Assembly (NCBI GenBank): GCA_963666825.2
Contig: OY763044.2
Coordinates: 4,030,001-4,094,000, forward strand
Reading direction: 5' to 3'
Source: Saccharicrinis sp963666825
GTDB lineage: Bacteria > Bacteroidota > Bacteroidia > Bacteroidales > Marinilabiliaceae
Length of the DNA stretch: 64,000 bases
Part shown: piece after piece, positions 27,847-36,694 of the stretch
How positions within the stretch are numbered: position 1 is the first letter of the stretch
How the letters are laid out: every line of letters begins with the position of its first letter
The notes under the pieces: model-generated
Databases searched by the model: none
What the model saw: only the letters and a program-made list of their open reading frames with translations
What the model was told of the DNA's origin: nothing
Made by a program: the position numbers and the translations under genes

Positions 27847-29487
27847 TTATTCCCAGATAGAATTCAACTTGGAAACAGTTAATTCCTCAATGTCAATTTG
27901 TCCCCAGTAATTTTTAAACTCTAAACCCTGATTACTCTTCGCTTTTTCTATAGGAGAAATGATGCTAAACTTTCCATGATCAGCAAAAATTTCCACACAA
28001 GTGCGATCGATAAGTATTTCATAATAAAACGTCATATTATCAATATGATCACCACCGTAAAACTGATCGTTTAATCGATTATGGTTCATATCATAATGAA
28101 ATAGAGTATTCCCATTGTAATTCATACCCAAATCAGTTCCATCAATTAATTTAATTTTCATTTTAATATGAAAAAGATCGCCTGATAAGTCTTTCAGTTT
28201 TTCATTAGCTTCTTCTCTACTTAGATTATTCCAGGTATATGTTTCATTATGTAACAAGTCTATTTCTTTAATAGGCTCAGAAAACAGTCTTACCCCTTCT
28301 CTTGTAGCACGCAGAGTAAACTCCGTAGGAAACATCATTTGGGAGTTAAATGGCATTCCTTTCAAATCAATATTTCCCCAGCCAATTTGAATACGACGAC
28401 CATCTTTCTCTGGAATATTATTAAAAGTTTGTGCCGCGTACATATTTCCACTGAAGTATCTCAACTTGTTGGTTTCAGGAGTAAACTTTTTCCCATCAAA
28501 TGAGCCTAACATGTAGGTTCCCGAAGCTCCGTATAATACCCATTTCGTATTTTTTGAATTGCCATCAACCGGTAATTCAAAAAACTCGGGACATTCGCAA
28601 AAACCTAAAATATGACTTTGAAAAGTCCAATCTTTTAAATTATCTGAATTATAAAAAGACATCCCGGTCTTTTCAAAAAGAACCATTACCCATTTATGAG
28701 AAGCTTCGTGCCAAAAAAGTTTTGGATCGCGAAGATTCTTTGTTCCCCATTTTGCTTTTGAATTTATGACCGGATTACCTTTATACTTTTCAAAAGTCCT
28801 CCCTTTATCATTGCTGTAAGCAATACACTGTACTTCATTATCCCTGCTATCTGCAGTATATGCAACAACAATAACATTTTCCTTACCTGATTTAAATCCC
28901 GAAGTATTTTTATAATCAACAACTGCAGTTCCGGAAAACATAGTACCAATTTCATCAGGGTGAAGAGCATCAGGCAATTCATTCCAATGAACCATATCTT
29001 TACTTACAGCATGTCCCCAATGCATGTTTTCCCAGTTTCGCTCAAACGGATTATGCTGATAAAATAAATGATATTCACCATCATAATACAACATTCCATT
29101 GGGATCATTTATCCATCCCCTGCGTGATGAAAAATGAAACTGAGGACGGTTGGTTTCTCGATACAGTGAATCTGTTCCATTGATTTCATCTGACTGGTAA
29201 ATTTTATCCCAGCCTTTAACATTTTTAGGATATTCAATTTCAATTGTTTTACCAATAAATGAAGAAACATCGACAAACACCCAATAATCAGGATTGTCAT
29301 CACTCAATCGAATTACAAACGAACGATCATCCATGTCTGGAAGTTTTAAGTTCATTCGTTCTCTTTCCTGCGCATTTTCCACAGGAAAATTCAGATACTT
29401 TTTCGTAATAGTGAGCTCTTTTTTTACTTCTTGAGCATACATTAACGAAAAAGCCATCATTAATAAAATTGTAGCACTAATCTTCAT
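27847..29487 (-). CDS. Fructan/sucrose hydrolase, GH32
   Basis: Releases fructose from fructans or sucrose-like sugars. A short signal peptide ends at 'MYAQ' (residue 19). An N-terminal all-beta region (about 20-110) precedes the five-bladed propeller, which starts at 'FSSRRGWINDPNG' with the nucleophile Asp128. Asp254 lies in 'RDP' and the acid/base Glu298 in 'ECPEFF', completing the GH32 triad. The C-terminal beta-sandwich (about 430-546) has 'RTCVEIFADHGKFS'. At 546 residues it is a normal exo-fructanase or levanase length. It is six bases after the fructokinase gene and 12 bases behind it comes an MFS porter, a compact fructose-use cassette. Inulin versus levan preference cannot be read by eye. 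Confidence 0.92.
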   Translation of the reverse strand: MKISATILLMMAFSLMYAQEVKKELTITKKYLNFPVENAQERERMNLKLPDMDDRSFVIRLSDDNPDYWVFVDVSSFIGKTIEIEYPKNVKGWDKIYQSDEINGTDSLYRETNRPQFHFSSRRGWINDPNGMLYYDGEYHLFYQHNPFERNWENMHWGHAVSKDMVHWNELPDALHPDEIGTMFSGTAVVDYKNTSGFKSGKENVIVVAYTADSRDNEVQCIAYSNDKGRTFEKYKGNPVINSKAKWGTKNLRDPKLFWHEASHKWVMVLFEKTGMSFYNSDNLKDWTFQSHILGFCECPEFFELPVDGNSKNTKWVLYGASGTYMLGSFDGKKFTPETNKLRYFSGNMYAAQTFNNIPEKDGRRIQIGWGNIDLKGMPFNSQMMFPTEFTLRATREGVRLFSEPIKEIDLLHNETYTWNNLSREEANEKLKDLSGDLFHIKMKIKLIDGTDLGMNYNGNTLFHYDMNHNRLNDQFYGGDHIDNMTFYYEILIDRTCVEIFADHGKFSIISPIEKAKSNQGLEFKNYWGQIDIEELTVSKLNSIWE

Positions 29488-29493
29488 GATCTT

Positions 29494-30390
29494 TTATTTC
29501 GTTGATTTTGATTCATTAAAAAGTTCTTTTGCAGTATAATCAGGCATGGCACCGCTTTTCGTACACACAAAAGCAGAAAGTATTACCGCTCTTTCATGCA
29601 TTTTATCAAGACTTTGATTATTTAGTAGTCCTGAAACAATTGCTGCAGTAAAAGAATCGCCTGCACCAACGGTATCAGCAACTTCAACTTTTGGAGTTTC
29701 TTTAAAACTTATTTGTTTGCCATTGTACAGATAACTACCCTTGGTTCCACATGTTAGTACTAATAACTTAAGATTATATTGATTAAGAAGTAACTGACAT
29801 TTTTCATCCTGATTTCCCCTAATACCAAACATTTCACTCACAACATCCAATTCCTCATCATTTAGTTTTAAAACATTGCACAATTGAAGCGACTCACGAA
29901 TCAGTGTTTCTGAAAAGAACTGCTGCCGTAAATTAATATCGAAGACCTTAATCGCTTCTTCCGGCACCAACTGCACCAACGTACGAATGGTTATTCGAGA
30001 ATATTCATTTCGCTGAGCCAAAGAACCAAAACAAATAGCAGAAGCCACTTTTGCTTCTGCTTCCCATTCGGGTTTTAAAGGAATAAAATCCCATGCAACA
30101 GGTTCACAAATTTCATAACCTGGAACACCCTCTGCATTTAAAGTTACTTGCACAGTTCCTGTTGGATGGTCTGTATAAGCAACATCGTAATCTACACCTG
30201 CTTTATTGATTACTTCTATAATTTCATCACTCAAAACATCTCTACCAACTGCACTTAACGCCAAACTAGTATTTCCTAATTTTGCAACATGATAAGCAAA
30301 ATTAACTGGTGCGCCTCCAATTTTCTTTTGGTCAGGAAAAACATCCCACAACAACTCTCCTATTCCAATTACTTTTGATTGTTTCATCAT
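29494..30390 (-). CDS. Fructokinase, PfkB family
   Basis: Phosphorylates cytoplasmic fructose with ATP. The N-terminus 'GIGELLWDVFPDQKKIGGAPVNFAYHVAKLG' (split here: GELLWD..FP, then GGAPVNFAYH) is the fructokinase version of the PfkB sugar-binding motif. The C-terminal signature 'DTVGAGDSFTAAIVSGLL' near residue 240 contains the catalytic Asp and the anion hole. At 298 residues it is normal. No signal peptide. It follows the MFS porter by 11 bases and precedes GH32 by six, so GH32-made fructose would be imported by the porter and trapped here. KDG kinase was considered because uxuA is in the operon, but the N-terminal motif fits fructokinase better. Confidence 0.88.
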   Translation of the reverse strand: MMKQSKVIGIGELLWDVFPDQKKIGGAPVNFAYHVAKLGNTSLALSAVGRDVLSDEIIEVINKAGVDYDVAYTDHPTGTVQVTLNAEGVPGYEICEPVAWDFIPLKPEWEAEAKVASAICFGSLAQRNEYSRITIRTLVQLVPEEAIKVFDINLRQQFFSETLIRESLQLCNVLKLNDEELDVVSEMFGIRGNQDEKCQLLLNQYNLKLLVLTCGTKGSYLYNGKQISFKETPKVEVADTVGAGDSFTAAIVSGLLNNQSLDKMHERAVILSAFVCTKSGAMPDYTAKELFNESKSTK

Positions 30391-30401
30391 CTTCTTAATA
30401 C

Positions 30402-31745
30402 TTATACCAGTCCAAGTTCTTTTTCAATCTCTTCCAATGATTTTCCTTTGGTTTCCGGAATCCAGATTTTCACAAATCCAAATGCTAAAACACTGAATAC
30501 ACCTAAAATGCCAAACAAGTAATTCAGACCTAGTGTTCCTTGTATTATTGGTGCAAAATAAACCGTTAAGAATGTACACAACCAGCTAACTGCAGTGGAA
30601 AAAGACATGGCAATTCCTTTAATACGATTTGGATATATTTCAGAAATGATTACCCACATTACGGGTGCAAACGATGCAGCAAAAAATGAAATGTAAAACA
30701 ACAGAGCAGCAAGCACACCGATTCCAAATGGAGATGGCTTAGTAAATTCCCATGTTAAATAAGCCAACGAAATGATCATACCATAGGCCCCCCACAAAAG
30801 CAAGGTTTTTCGTCCTTTTTTATCAACCATCCACAAAGCAACTATGGTCATTAAAAAGTTAACCAAACCAACAACCATTGCCTGCATTACTGAATCACCT
30901 TGTGCAGAACCTGCTGCTTTGAACATCTCCGGAGCAAACATGATAACTGCATTTATCCCGGTTATTTGCTGTAAAGCGGCAATCAACGTTCCAATTAAAA
31001 CAACCTTTCCGATTTTTCCTTTAAACAAATCTGACAAAAATAAATGATCTTTACTTTTCTCTTCGGAGATAACTTTTTCTATTTGGGGCAACTCACTTCT
31101 CACTAATTGTTCACCTCCAATTTTCATCATTACATCTTCTGCTTCCTGCATTCTTCCTTTAGAAACAAGCCAGCGTGGACTTTCTGGAAATGAAATCAGA
31201 ATTAAGTTAAGATAAAGTGCACCAAATATTGCAGGGATACCCAACATATATCTCCAACTATCGGATCCCATCTCAAGCATAAAATAATCAAAAACATAAG
31301 CCAAAACAATACCGATTGTAATAGCAAACTGGTTCAATGAAACTAACCTACCTCGATTATGTGCAGGAGAAATTTCGGAAATGTACATGGGTCCTACAAC
31401 AGATGTGGCGCCAACAGCCAAACCTGACAACAATCGAAAAATGATTAATATTACTGATGAGCTGGCAAAAGCACAACCCAATGCGGAAATGATGTAAAGC
31501 AAAGCTGATATTTGCATTACATTCTTTCTTCCGTACTTCTCTGTAAAACTCCCTGTAAAAAGTGCACCAACCAAACAACCAATCGTTAACAATGCAGCGA
31601 CGGTACCCAATCCACTATCAGTGAGTAAAAACTCTGATTTTAACATTTCCACTGCTCCAGAAATACCGGCCATATTCAAACCAAAAAGTAGACCGCCATT
31701 GATGGCTACAAAAACAATCCAATACAAATATTTTTTAGATTTCAT
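30402..31745 (-). CDS. MFS sugar porter, probable fructose transporter
   Basis: Inner-membrane sugar symporter of the SP family with 12 predicted helices. Motifs: 'INGGLLFGLNMAGISGAV' in helix 1, 'EKYGRKNVM', 'RLLSGLAVGATSVVGPMYISEISPA', 'PESPRWLVSKGRM', 'QQITGINAVIMFAPE', 'DKKGRKTLLLWG' and the end 'PETKGKSLEEIEKELG'. I chose the ATG at 31745 because it places the first helix normally; the frame is open to 31793, which would add 16 unlikely residues. It precedes fructokinase and GH32, so fructose is the best guess for the substrate. It is related to the porter at 19595 but clearly distinct. Confidence 0.9.
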   Translation of the reverse strand: MKSKKYLYWIVFVAINGGLLFGLNMAGISGAVEMLKSEFLLTDSGLGTVAALLTIGCLVGALFTGSFTEKYGRKNVMQISALLYIISALGCAFASSSVILIIFRLLSGLAVGATSVVGPMYISEISPAHNRGRLVSLNQFAITIGIVLAYVFDYFMLEMGSDSWRYMLGIPAIFGALYLNLILISFPESPRWLVSKGRMQEAEDVMMKIGGEQLVRSELPQIEKVISEEKSKDHLFLSDLFKGKIGKVVLIGTLIAALQQITGINAVIMFAPEMFKAAGSAQGDSVMQAMVVGLVNFLMTIVALWMVDKKGRKTLLLWGAYGMIISLAYLTWEFTKPSPFGIGVLAALLFYISFFAASFAPVMWVIISEIYPNRIKGIAMSFSTAVSWLCTFLTVYFAPIIQGTLGLNYLFGILGVFSVLAFGFVKIWIPETKGKSLEEIEKELGLV

Positions 31746-31863
31746 AATCCGGAATTCGTTATAGGTGTATAGTTTAATTCCCAAAAGCCACATGAAATAT
31801 TTCTCTTGGTTAGAAGTATTACATGTAGCTGATTAATTTTTAATAAAGTATTAGGAATGTTTA

Positions 31864-32961
31864 TTATTCATTTTGGAGTGTCAGGCTTTTTATAAGATCA
31901 ACTTCTTCCTGCTTATAAGGAGTTCCATCCTTATGGAATATTTCATGGAACCAAAGAGCCGGTTCAGAACCATCAGTAAGAGGCTCATCCCATGCATATT
32001 TTGTATTTGACTTACCATCAACTAATCCCCAGTTTATTGCTCCTATATTTTCCTTTTTCAAATTAGGCATAATATTAGTGAACAAACTATTATCACGCCG
32101 TGCCATATATTCGGTACAAACCATAGGACGACCATACAATCTTAAAGAGTCAATGGCAGCCTGATGTTCTTCAGGTCCCCTATAATTGTGGTATGTAATA
32201 ATATCAGAGTTCTCAAGCTGAAATTTATTTAAATCTACCAAAGAACGAAGCCAAACTCCTGAAGATAAAGGTTGTGATGGACGAACTTCCCACCCCCATT
32301 CAAATACCTTTTTTAACAATGGCAAAGATTTGTTTCCGTAATGAGAATTACCTGGTTCATTATATAAATCCCACATTACAATTCGTTTATCTCCATCAAA
32401 AGAGGTAAGAATATCTTTTACATAAACCTCCAACATATCAACCAAAGTTGAGTCTTCATACAGCAATTCACCCGGATCACGCAACCACCCTGAGTTATGA
32501 ACACCTGGTTTTGGATCCGGCTGTTTTCCAGCTTTATAAGTAGGATTCCAACAATCATCAAAAATCACAAAAATGGTTTTTATACCATGACTAGTAGCAA
32601 TATCAAGATACTTGTTCATACGACCTTTAAAGCCATCTTTATCTACTTCCCATGCCACATGATGTAGGTATACCCGCATACAATTCATTCCAATCTCTTG
32701 GGCCCAACATAATTCTCGATCAATAGTTAAAGTATCAAATGATTCTTCTTGCCATGTTTCCAGCTGATTTATAGCAGTACTTGGATTAAAATTACTCCCA
32801 CGAAGCCAGCCATTTTCATCCTGCCAGGCTTTGGCTTGCTCTTTAGTCCATATTTTCTTTGTTGGTTCCGCATTTACCCAGGTATCTTTTTTCTGTTGAT
32901 TTTGACAAGCAGATATTATTAATATCGCTATCATAAATACTAGATAAAATCTATTTTTCAT
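31864..32961 (-). CDS. GH5-like (clan A) glycoside hydrolase lipoprotein
   Basis: Retaining glycoside hydrolase candidate. A lipoprotein signal ends at 'ILIISAC' (about residue 19), followed by 'QNQQKKD'. After a short linker there is a TIM barrel with 'GSNFNPSTA' near 56, 'MNCMRVYLHHVAWE' near 93, 'TIFVIFDDCWNP' near 135, 'LYNEPG' with the likely acid/base Glu202, and 'VCTEYMA' with the likely nucleophile Glu284. At 365 residues it is a single catalytic domain. Bacteroidota relatives are often labelled cellulase or xylanase by homology, but the actual family and substrate are uncertain. It lies 129 bases after GH43 and 118 bases before the MFS start, within the FecR-controlled operon. Confidence 0.75.
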   Translation of the reverse strand: MKNRFYLVFMIAILIISACQNQQKKDTWVNAEPTKKIWTKEQAKAWQDENGWLRGSNFNPSTAINQLETWQEESFDTLTIDRELCWAQEIGMNCMRVYLHHVAWEVDKDGFKGRMNKYLDIATSHGIKTIFVIFDDCWNPTYKAGKQPDPKPGVHNSGWLRDPGELLYEDSTLVDMLEVYVKDILTSFDGDKRIVMWDLYNEPGNSHYGNKSLPLLKKVFEWGWEVRPSQPLSSGVWLRSLVDLNKFQLENSDIITYHNYRGPEEHQAAIDSLRLYGRPMVCTEYMARRDNSLFTNIMPNLKKENIGAINWGLVDGKSNTKYAWDEPLTDGSEPALWFHEIFHKDGTPYKQEEVDLIKSLTLQNE

Positions 32962-33090
32962 TATGTAATTGTTTTGAATTCGTATGATGTAACTTATAGT
33001 ACAACCATTTCAATAATTGAGAAAAGTGTACTTTTAGTTTATTTCTGTTGTCTATAATATTTTAGTCTTCAGCAAAAGAATAAGATGTAA

Positions 33091-34104
33091 CTACTTGGTT
33101 AGTACCGGAACAATTCTAGGATCAACAATCTCTAAAATATCAGGTCCTCCATTTGGATTGGTTACGAAATGACATTTATTGATATGAGCAACTCGAGGCT
33201 GTACACTTTTTTCGCTAAAATGCGAATGATAAACCACATTTAGATTGCCTTGTGTATCGTTAAAAAATGCACAATGACCTGTCCCTTTAATAACATCTTC
33301 TCCAGCAATAATAGGATTTCCTTCATATTTAGTCCATGGCCCTGTTGGTTTAGTAGCAGTTGCATACCCAATTCCATAATTAGGATTCTCGAAATGATTG
33401 GCTGAATAAACAAGATAATAAATGCCATTATGCTTTAACATAAATGCACCTTCTGTTACTTTTGCATGTGGATGTGGCTCTATTGGACTGTCTTCCCATG
33501 ATTGAGATACACCAAAACACTCTTTAGTTGAATTTTCTTTGATTGTTAAAAAATCATTATTCAATTCGCACATCCAAATTACATTACCATTTGTAAATGC
33601 TACATAATACATATACTTACGCCCATCATCATCTATAAACAAATGTGAATCAATTGCCTTATTTGATTTTATAACAGGCATATCACCTGTTTCAATAAAT
33701 GGTCCTACAGGACTGTCACTAACTGCTATAGCCAGATGTTCCTCTGTTGTATAAAACATATAAAATTTATTATCTATACTATAGACTTCAGGAGCCCAAA
33801 AACCAAAGTTTCCATATGCATTATCACGATGTAAGGCATAACCTTTTGTAGCTCCAACCGGACCTGTCCAGTTCTTTAAATCATTCGATTTAAAAACTTC
33901 AATACCATAATCTGCTTTAGATGTACCATACATATAGTAGATTCCTTCATGTTCAAGAACAAAAGGATCACCAAATTTAATTGAGATGATGTTATTGTCT
34001 TCTAAATCCCCATCACCAGAAGATTCATTGCATGAAAACAAAGTAAAAAATGCAATAATTTGTAAGAATAAATACATTGGCTTTTTCGTTATATAATTGG
34101 TCAT
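33091..34104 (-). CDS. GH43 glycoside hydrolase lipoprotein
   Basis: Inverting five-bladed beta-propeller hydrolase, probably an alpha-L-arabinofuranosidase or beta-xylosidase/galactosidase-type exo-enzyme. A lipoprotein signal ends at 'FFTLFSC' (about residue 25); the following 'NESSGDGDLEDN' is the acidic tract that favours surface export. The GH43 residues are visible: Asp46 in 'FGDPFV', a second Asp in 'AIDSHLF' (near residue 150) and Glu in 'VTEGAFM' (near residue 215). 'FWAPEVY' and 'GTGHCAFF' fit the family. At 337 residues it is a single propeller. It is the first enzyme gene after SusCD but is separated by 466 bases containing a strong hairpin, so its expression may be uncoupled in part from SusCD. 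Confidence 0.88.
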   Translation of the reverse strand: MTNYITKKPMYLFLQIIAFFTLFSCNESSGDGDLEDNNIISIKFGDPFVLEHEGIYYMYGTSKADYGIEVFKSNDLKNWTGPVGATKGYALHRDNAYGNFGFWAPEVYSIDNKFYMFYTTEEHLAIAVSDSPVGPFIETGDMPVIKSNKAIDSHLFIDDDGRKYMYYVAFTNGNVIWMCELNNDFLTIKENSTKECFGVSQSWEDSPIEPHPHAKVTEGAFMLKHNGIYYLVYSANHFENPNYGIGYATATKPTGPWTKYEGNPIIAGEDVIKGTGHCAFFNDTQGNLNVVYHSHFSEKSVQPRVAHINKCHFVTNPNGGPDILEIVDPRIVPVLTK

Positions 34105-34570
34105 AATGTGGTTTTTACTAGTTTGTATCTTTTATTTACTAATACAACTCACTTAAGAATATTACTTTCCTCTGATTTTTTATTTTAATGCGTTAAGGGA
34201 AATATTAGTCACGCATAAGTTCTATAATATTAAATATTAAACTCACTCTTTCTCAATCGTATTGGTATAAGCATTAATGTGAATATTTGTCAATAAAGAA
34301 GATGTAAATTGTGCAATCGCATCGCATCTCCTAACCCATTTTTCAGTACATATCTGACATAAAAACTTCACAATTGATTTATCCTTTTAAAGATTCCCAA
34401 TCTTTTGCTAATACTGAATTATTGAAATCCAGCATGAGAAAATGCAGACATAGTAAGTCCATAGCTACAATCTATTTATTCAGACTGCACTTAATTGGCT
34501 GACAGAAAATAGTGACAAATTCTGTCAGCCTTTAATATTAAAATGATTACTAATAAATGATTAACAAACT
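34105..34570. other. Spacer between SusD and GH43
   Basis: 466 bases with no convincing gene. The minus strand has only short open frames (under 30 codons). Apart from the hairpin at 34497-34530 I see no recognisable element. The distance is unusual inside a PUL operon and leaves room for a separate promoter for the GH43-to-uxuA part. Confidence 0.5.
34497..34530 (-). terminator. Strong hairpin after SusD
   Basis: Perfect 11-base arms (34497-34507 and 34520-34530, GGCTGACAGAA/TTCTGTCAGCC) with a 12-base loop lie 41 bases after the SusD stop. There is no T-tract on the minus strand, so it may partly terminate transcription or act as a 3' stabiliser that raises SusCD mRNA over the enzyme genes, a known pattern in PULs. 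Confidence 0.7.
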
Positions 34571-36592
34571 TTATTCTGTTTTATCTTCATCGGCAACGGC
34601 ATCTTCCCATTTATCCCATTTCGGAGTAGAAGGATCATATCCATCATACCCAAAATTTTGACTTAGCACTCCTTTATTGTTAGCGGTTATGGCTGATTGT
34701 GGTATAGGCCAATACAAATTATGTTTATCCATGGTATAATTAAATGTTGCAGGAGCTACGCTGATTGGGCCATTATTATAGAAGTTATAATTAATAACAC
34801 GTTGATACCAATAACTTCCGCCAGATCTATCGGTACCACTTTGTTTGTCAAAATTATTCAAGCTATAAGTATTTCCCCATTCATCTGGCTTACCACTTCG
34901 AGCCAAACAAAGTGATATACGAGTTAGTTCTACATTACGCCATTCCTCAAGATACAATTCACGCGCACGTTCATTTACAATATCACCTATTGTAACAGTA
35001 CCTTCATATAATTCTGCTGCATTAGCTCTTATTCTTAAGGCATTCAAATCATCTTTAATGGTGAGATCATTTTCATTTTGATAATATTTCGCCTCTGCAC
35101 GTAACAAATAGGCTTCGGCCAAACGATATAAATACCATGAAGCATCATCACCACTACTAATTGCACCCCTAAAGTTGTTGGCGTTCATATCTGCTTCACT
35201 CACTCTATCTTCTGTATACAATTTATAATGAGGATAATCAAACCAATAACGAAGAGAATCTGCACATAATAACCTTCCGTCAGGAGCATACATCATAATG
35301 TTTTGTCCGTAATAGGATGACGTTGGATCATTATATTTCATATTAGTCATTAACCACCAGTTACCTACTTCACTGTTATGTCTTAAATCCTGAGTATCTT
35401 CAACTCCATCTCCATTTATATCCCAAAGACCATGAGTTGACCAATAGGATGGACGATGAGTTGTAACACCTCTACCAATAGCTCTGGCATAATCATATTG
35501 TGGATTATAATCAGAATGATTACGAGAATAGTTATTAATTCTTTTTCCATCAGGAGATAAGAAATTATTTCTGGATGCCCAGAAAGGACCAAAAATACGC
35601 AAGGTAGGAAAGCGTAAAAACGATTCAGTACTAGATCCACTATTTGCCATTCCTAAAATCACTTCTTTATTTGCACCAATCAACTTGTTCTCCGGACGAT
35701 GTAAATCCCATATCACATTACGAGTAATAGGCAATGTTTGTGGTTCACCACCATCATTAAACGTTCCAAATGGTTCTGTCATTAAAGAATATCCTGATTC
35801 ATTAATTAAAATATCAGTTTGTTCTTTAGCCTTAGCATATTCACCTGTTGCTAAATAACATTTAGCAAGTAACATTCTACAAGCCCCCTTATTAACCATT
35901 CCAACAAGTTCCATATCCTCTTGCTCAGGTACCCATTGTACCGCAAATTCCATATCTTTTGTAATCATTTCTAGAATCGCATCTCGCTTTGTACTCCTAT
36001 AATTTTGTTTAGGAACCTCTATTATTTTAGTAACAAGAGGTACGTCACCAAACTGAAATACTAATGCCATGTAACGAAAAGCTCGATGAAAATAAGCTCT
36101 TCCTTTATACGCATTCTTTGTTTCATCATCCAGACTTTCAACTTTATCAACAAACTGAATAATAGTATTTGCATACTTAATACCATTATAAGTTTCATCC
36201 CAAAAATAAAGAATACTGTTAGGAAATTCATTGGTAAAAAGTCCACTATTAGGTGTAAGTAGATTAGCATAATCGTCAACCCCTTCACTTTTCTTATCTG
36301 TACAACCTGCTACCATTAAATCTGAGAAATTGTATTCTGTACCAATATAAGGTACTTCTTCACGTCCCCCATCAGCAGTAAAATATATCCTAAGATGCCT
36401 GTCACAAATAGCTAAAGCCGAAACTAATCCAGACTCAGTACTAAATGTTGCTGTTGGTTCATAAAACGATAACGGATCTGGTTCCAAAAAGTCTTCCGAG
36501 CAGCTATTCATTAATAACATGCTACTAGTAATCATTATCAGTCCTGATACTGATAACATAAAATATTTTATATTCTGATATATATATTTCAT
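34571..36592 (-). CDS. SusD-like surface glycan-binding lipoprotein
   Basis: RagB/SusD-family lid protein of the FecR-controlled PUL. The start at 36592 gives a proper lipoprotein signal ('YFMLSVSGLIMITSSMLLMNSC', cysteine near residue 32) followed by acidic 'SEDFLEPDPLSFYEP'; the frame stays open to 36694 but that extension has no signal character. Family features: 'GRAYFHRAFRYMALVFQFGDVPLVTK' (in two parts near 170-195), 'WYLYRLAEAYLLRAEAKYY' near 500, 'ERARELYLEEWRNVELTRISLCLARSG', and 'YWPIPQSAITANNKGVLSQNFGY' near the end. At 674 residues it is of the large SusD class. It is 102 bases after SusC. The C-terminal tail is extended and highly charged. Confidence 0.92.
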   Translation of the reverse strand: MKYIYQNIKYFMLSVSGLIMITSSMLLMNSCSEDFLEPDPLSFYEPTATFSTESGLVSALAICDRHLRIYFTADGGREEVPYIGTEYNFSDLMVAGCTDKKSEGVDDYANLLTPNSGLFTNEFPNSILYFWDETYNGIKYANTIIQFVDKVESLDDETKNAYKGRAYFHRAFRYMALVFQFGDVPLVTKIIEVPKQNYRSTKRDAILEMITKDMEFAVQWVPEQEDMELVGMVNKGACRMLLAKCYLATGEYAKAKEQTDILINESGYSLMTEPFGTFNDGGEPQTLPITRNVIWDLHRPENKLIGANKEVILGMANSGSSTESFLRFPTLRIFGPFWASRNNFLSPDGKRINNYSRNHSDYNPQYDYARAIGRGVTTHRPSYWSTHGLWDINGDGVEDTQDLRHNSEVGNWWLMTNMKYNDPTSSYYGQNIMMYAPDGRLLCADSLRYWFDYPHYKLYTEDRVSEADMNANNFRGAISSGDDASWYLYRLAEAYLLRAEAKYYQNENDLTIKDDLNALRIRANAAELYEGTVTIGDIVNERARELYLEEWRNVELTRISLCLARSGKPDEWGNTYSLNNFDKQSGTDRSGGSYWYQRVINYNFYNNGPISVAPATFNYTMDKHNLYWPIPQSAITANNKGVLSQNFGYDGYDPSTPKWDKWEDAVADEDKTE

Positions 36593-36694
36593 ATGTCTAT
36601 TTTTTCTTACAGTGGCCATATGGAACTTGCCTGAGAGAAACTTGCTTTGTGTGTAAAAGCTCTTATTCATGGCTCGTTTCATACCTGTTTTCAT

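Noticed and set aside
29494..30390. KDG kinase instead of fructokinase
   Set aside because: Considered because uxuA is in the same operon, but the 'GELLWD..P..GGAPxNFAYH' motif and the GH32 neighbour fit fructokinase.
36593..36694. N-terminal extension of the second SusD
   Set aside because: The extra 34 residues precede a perfect lipoprotein signal starting at 36592 and would bury it, so the downstream start is chosen.
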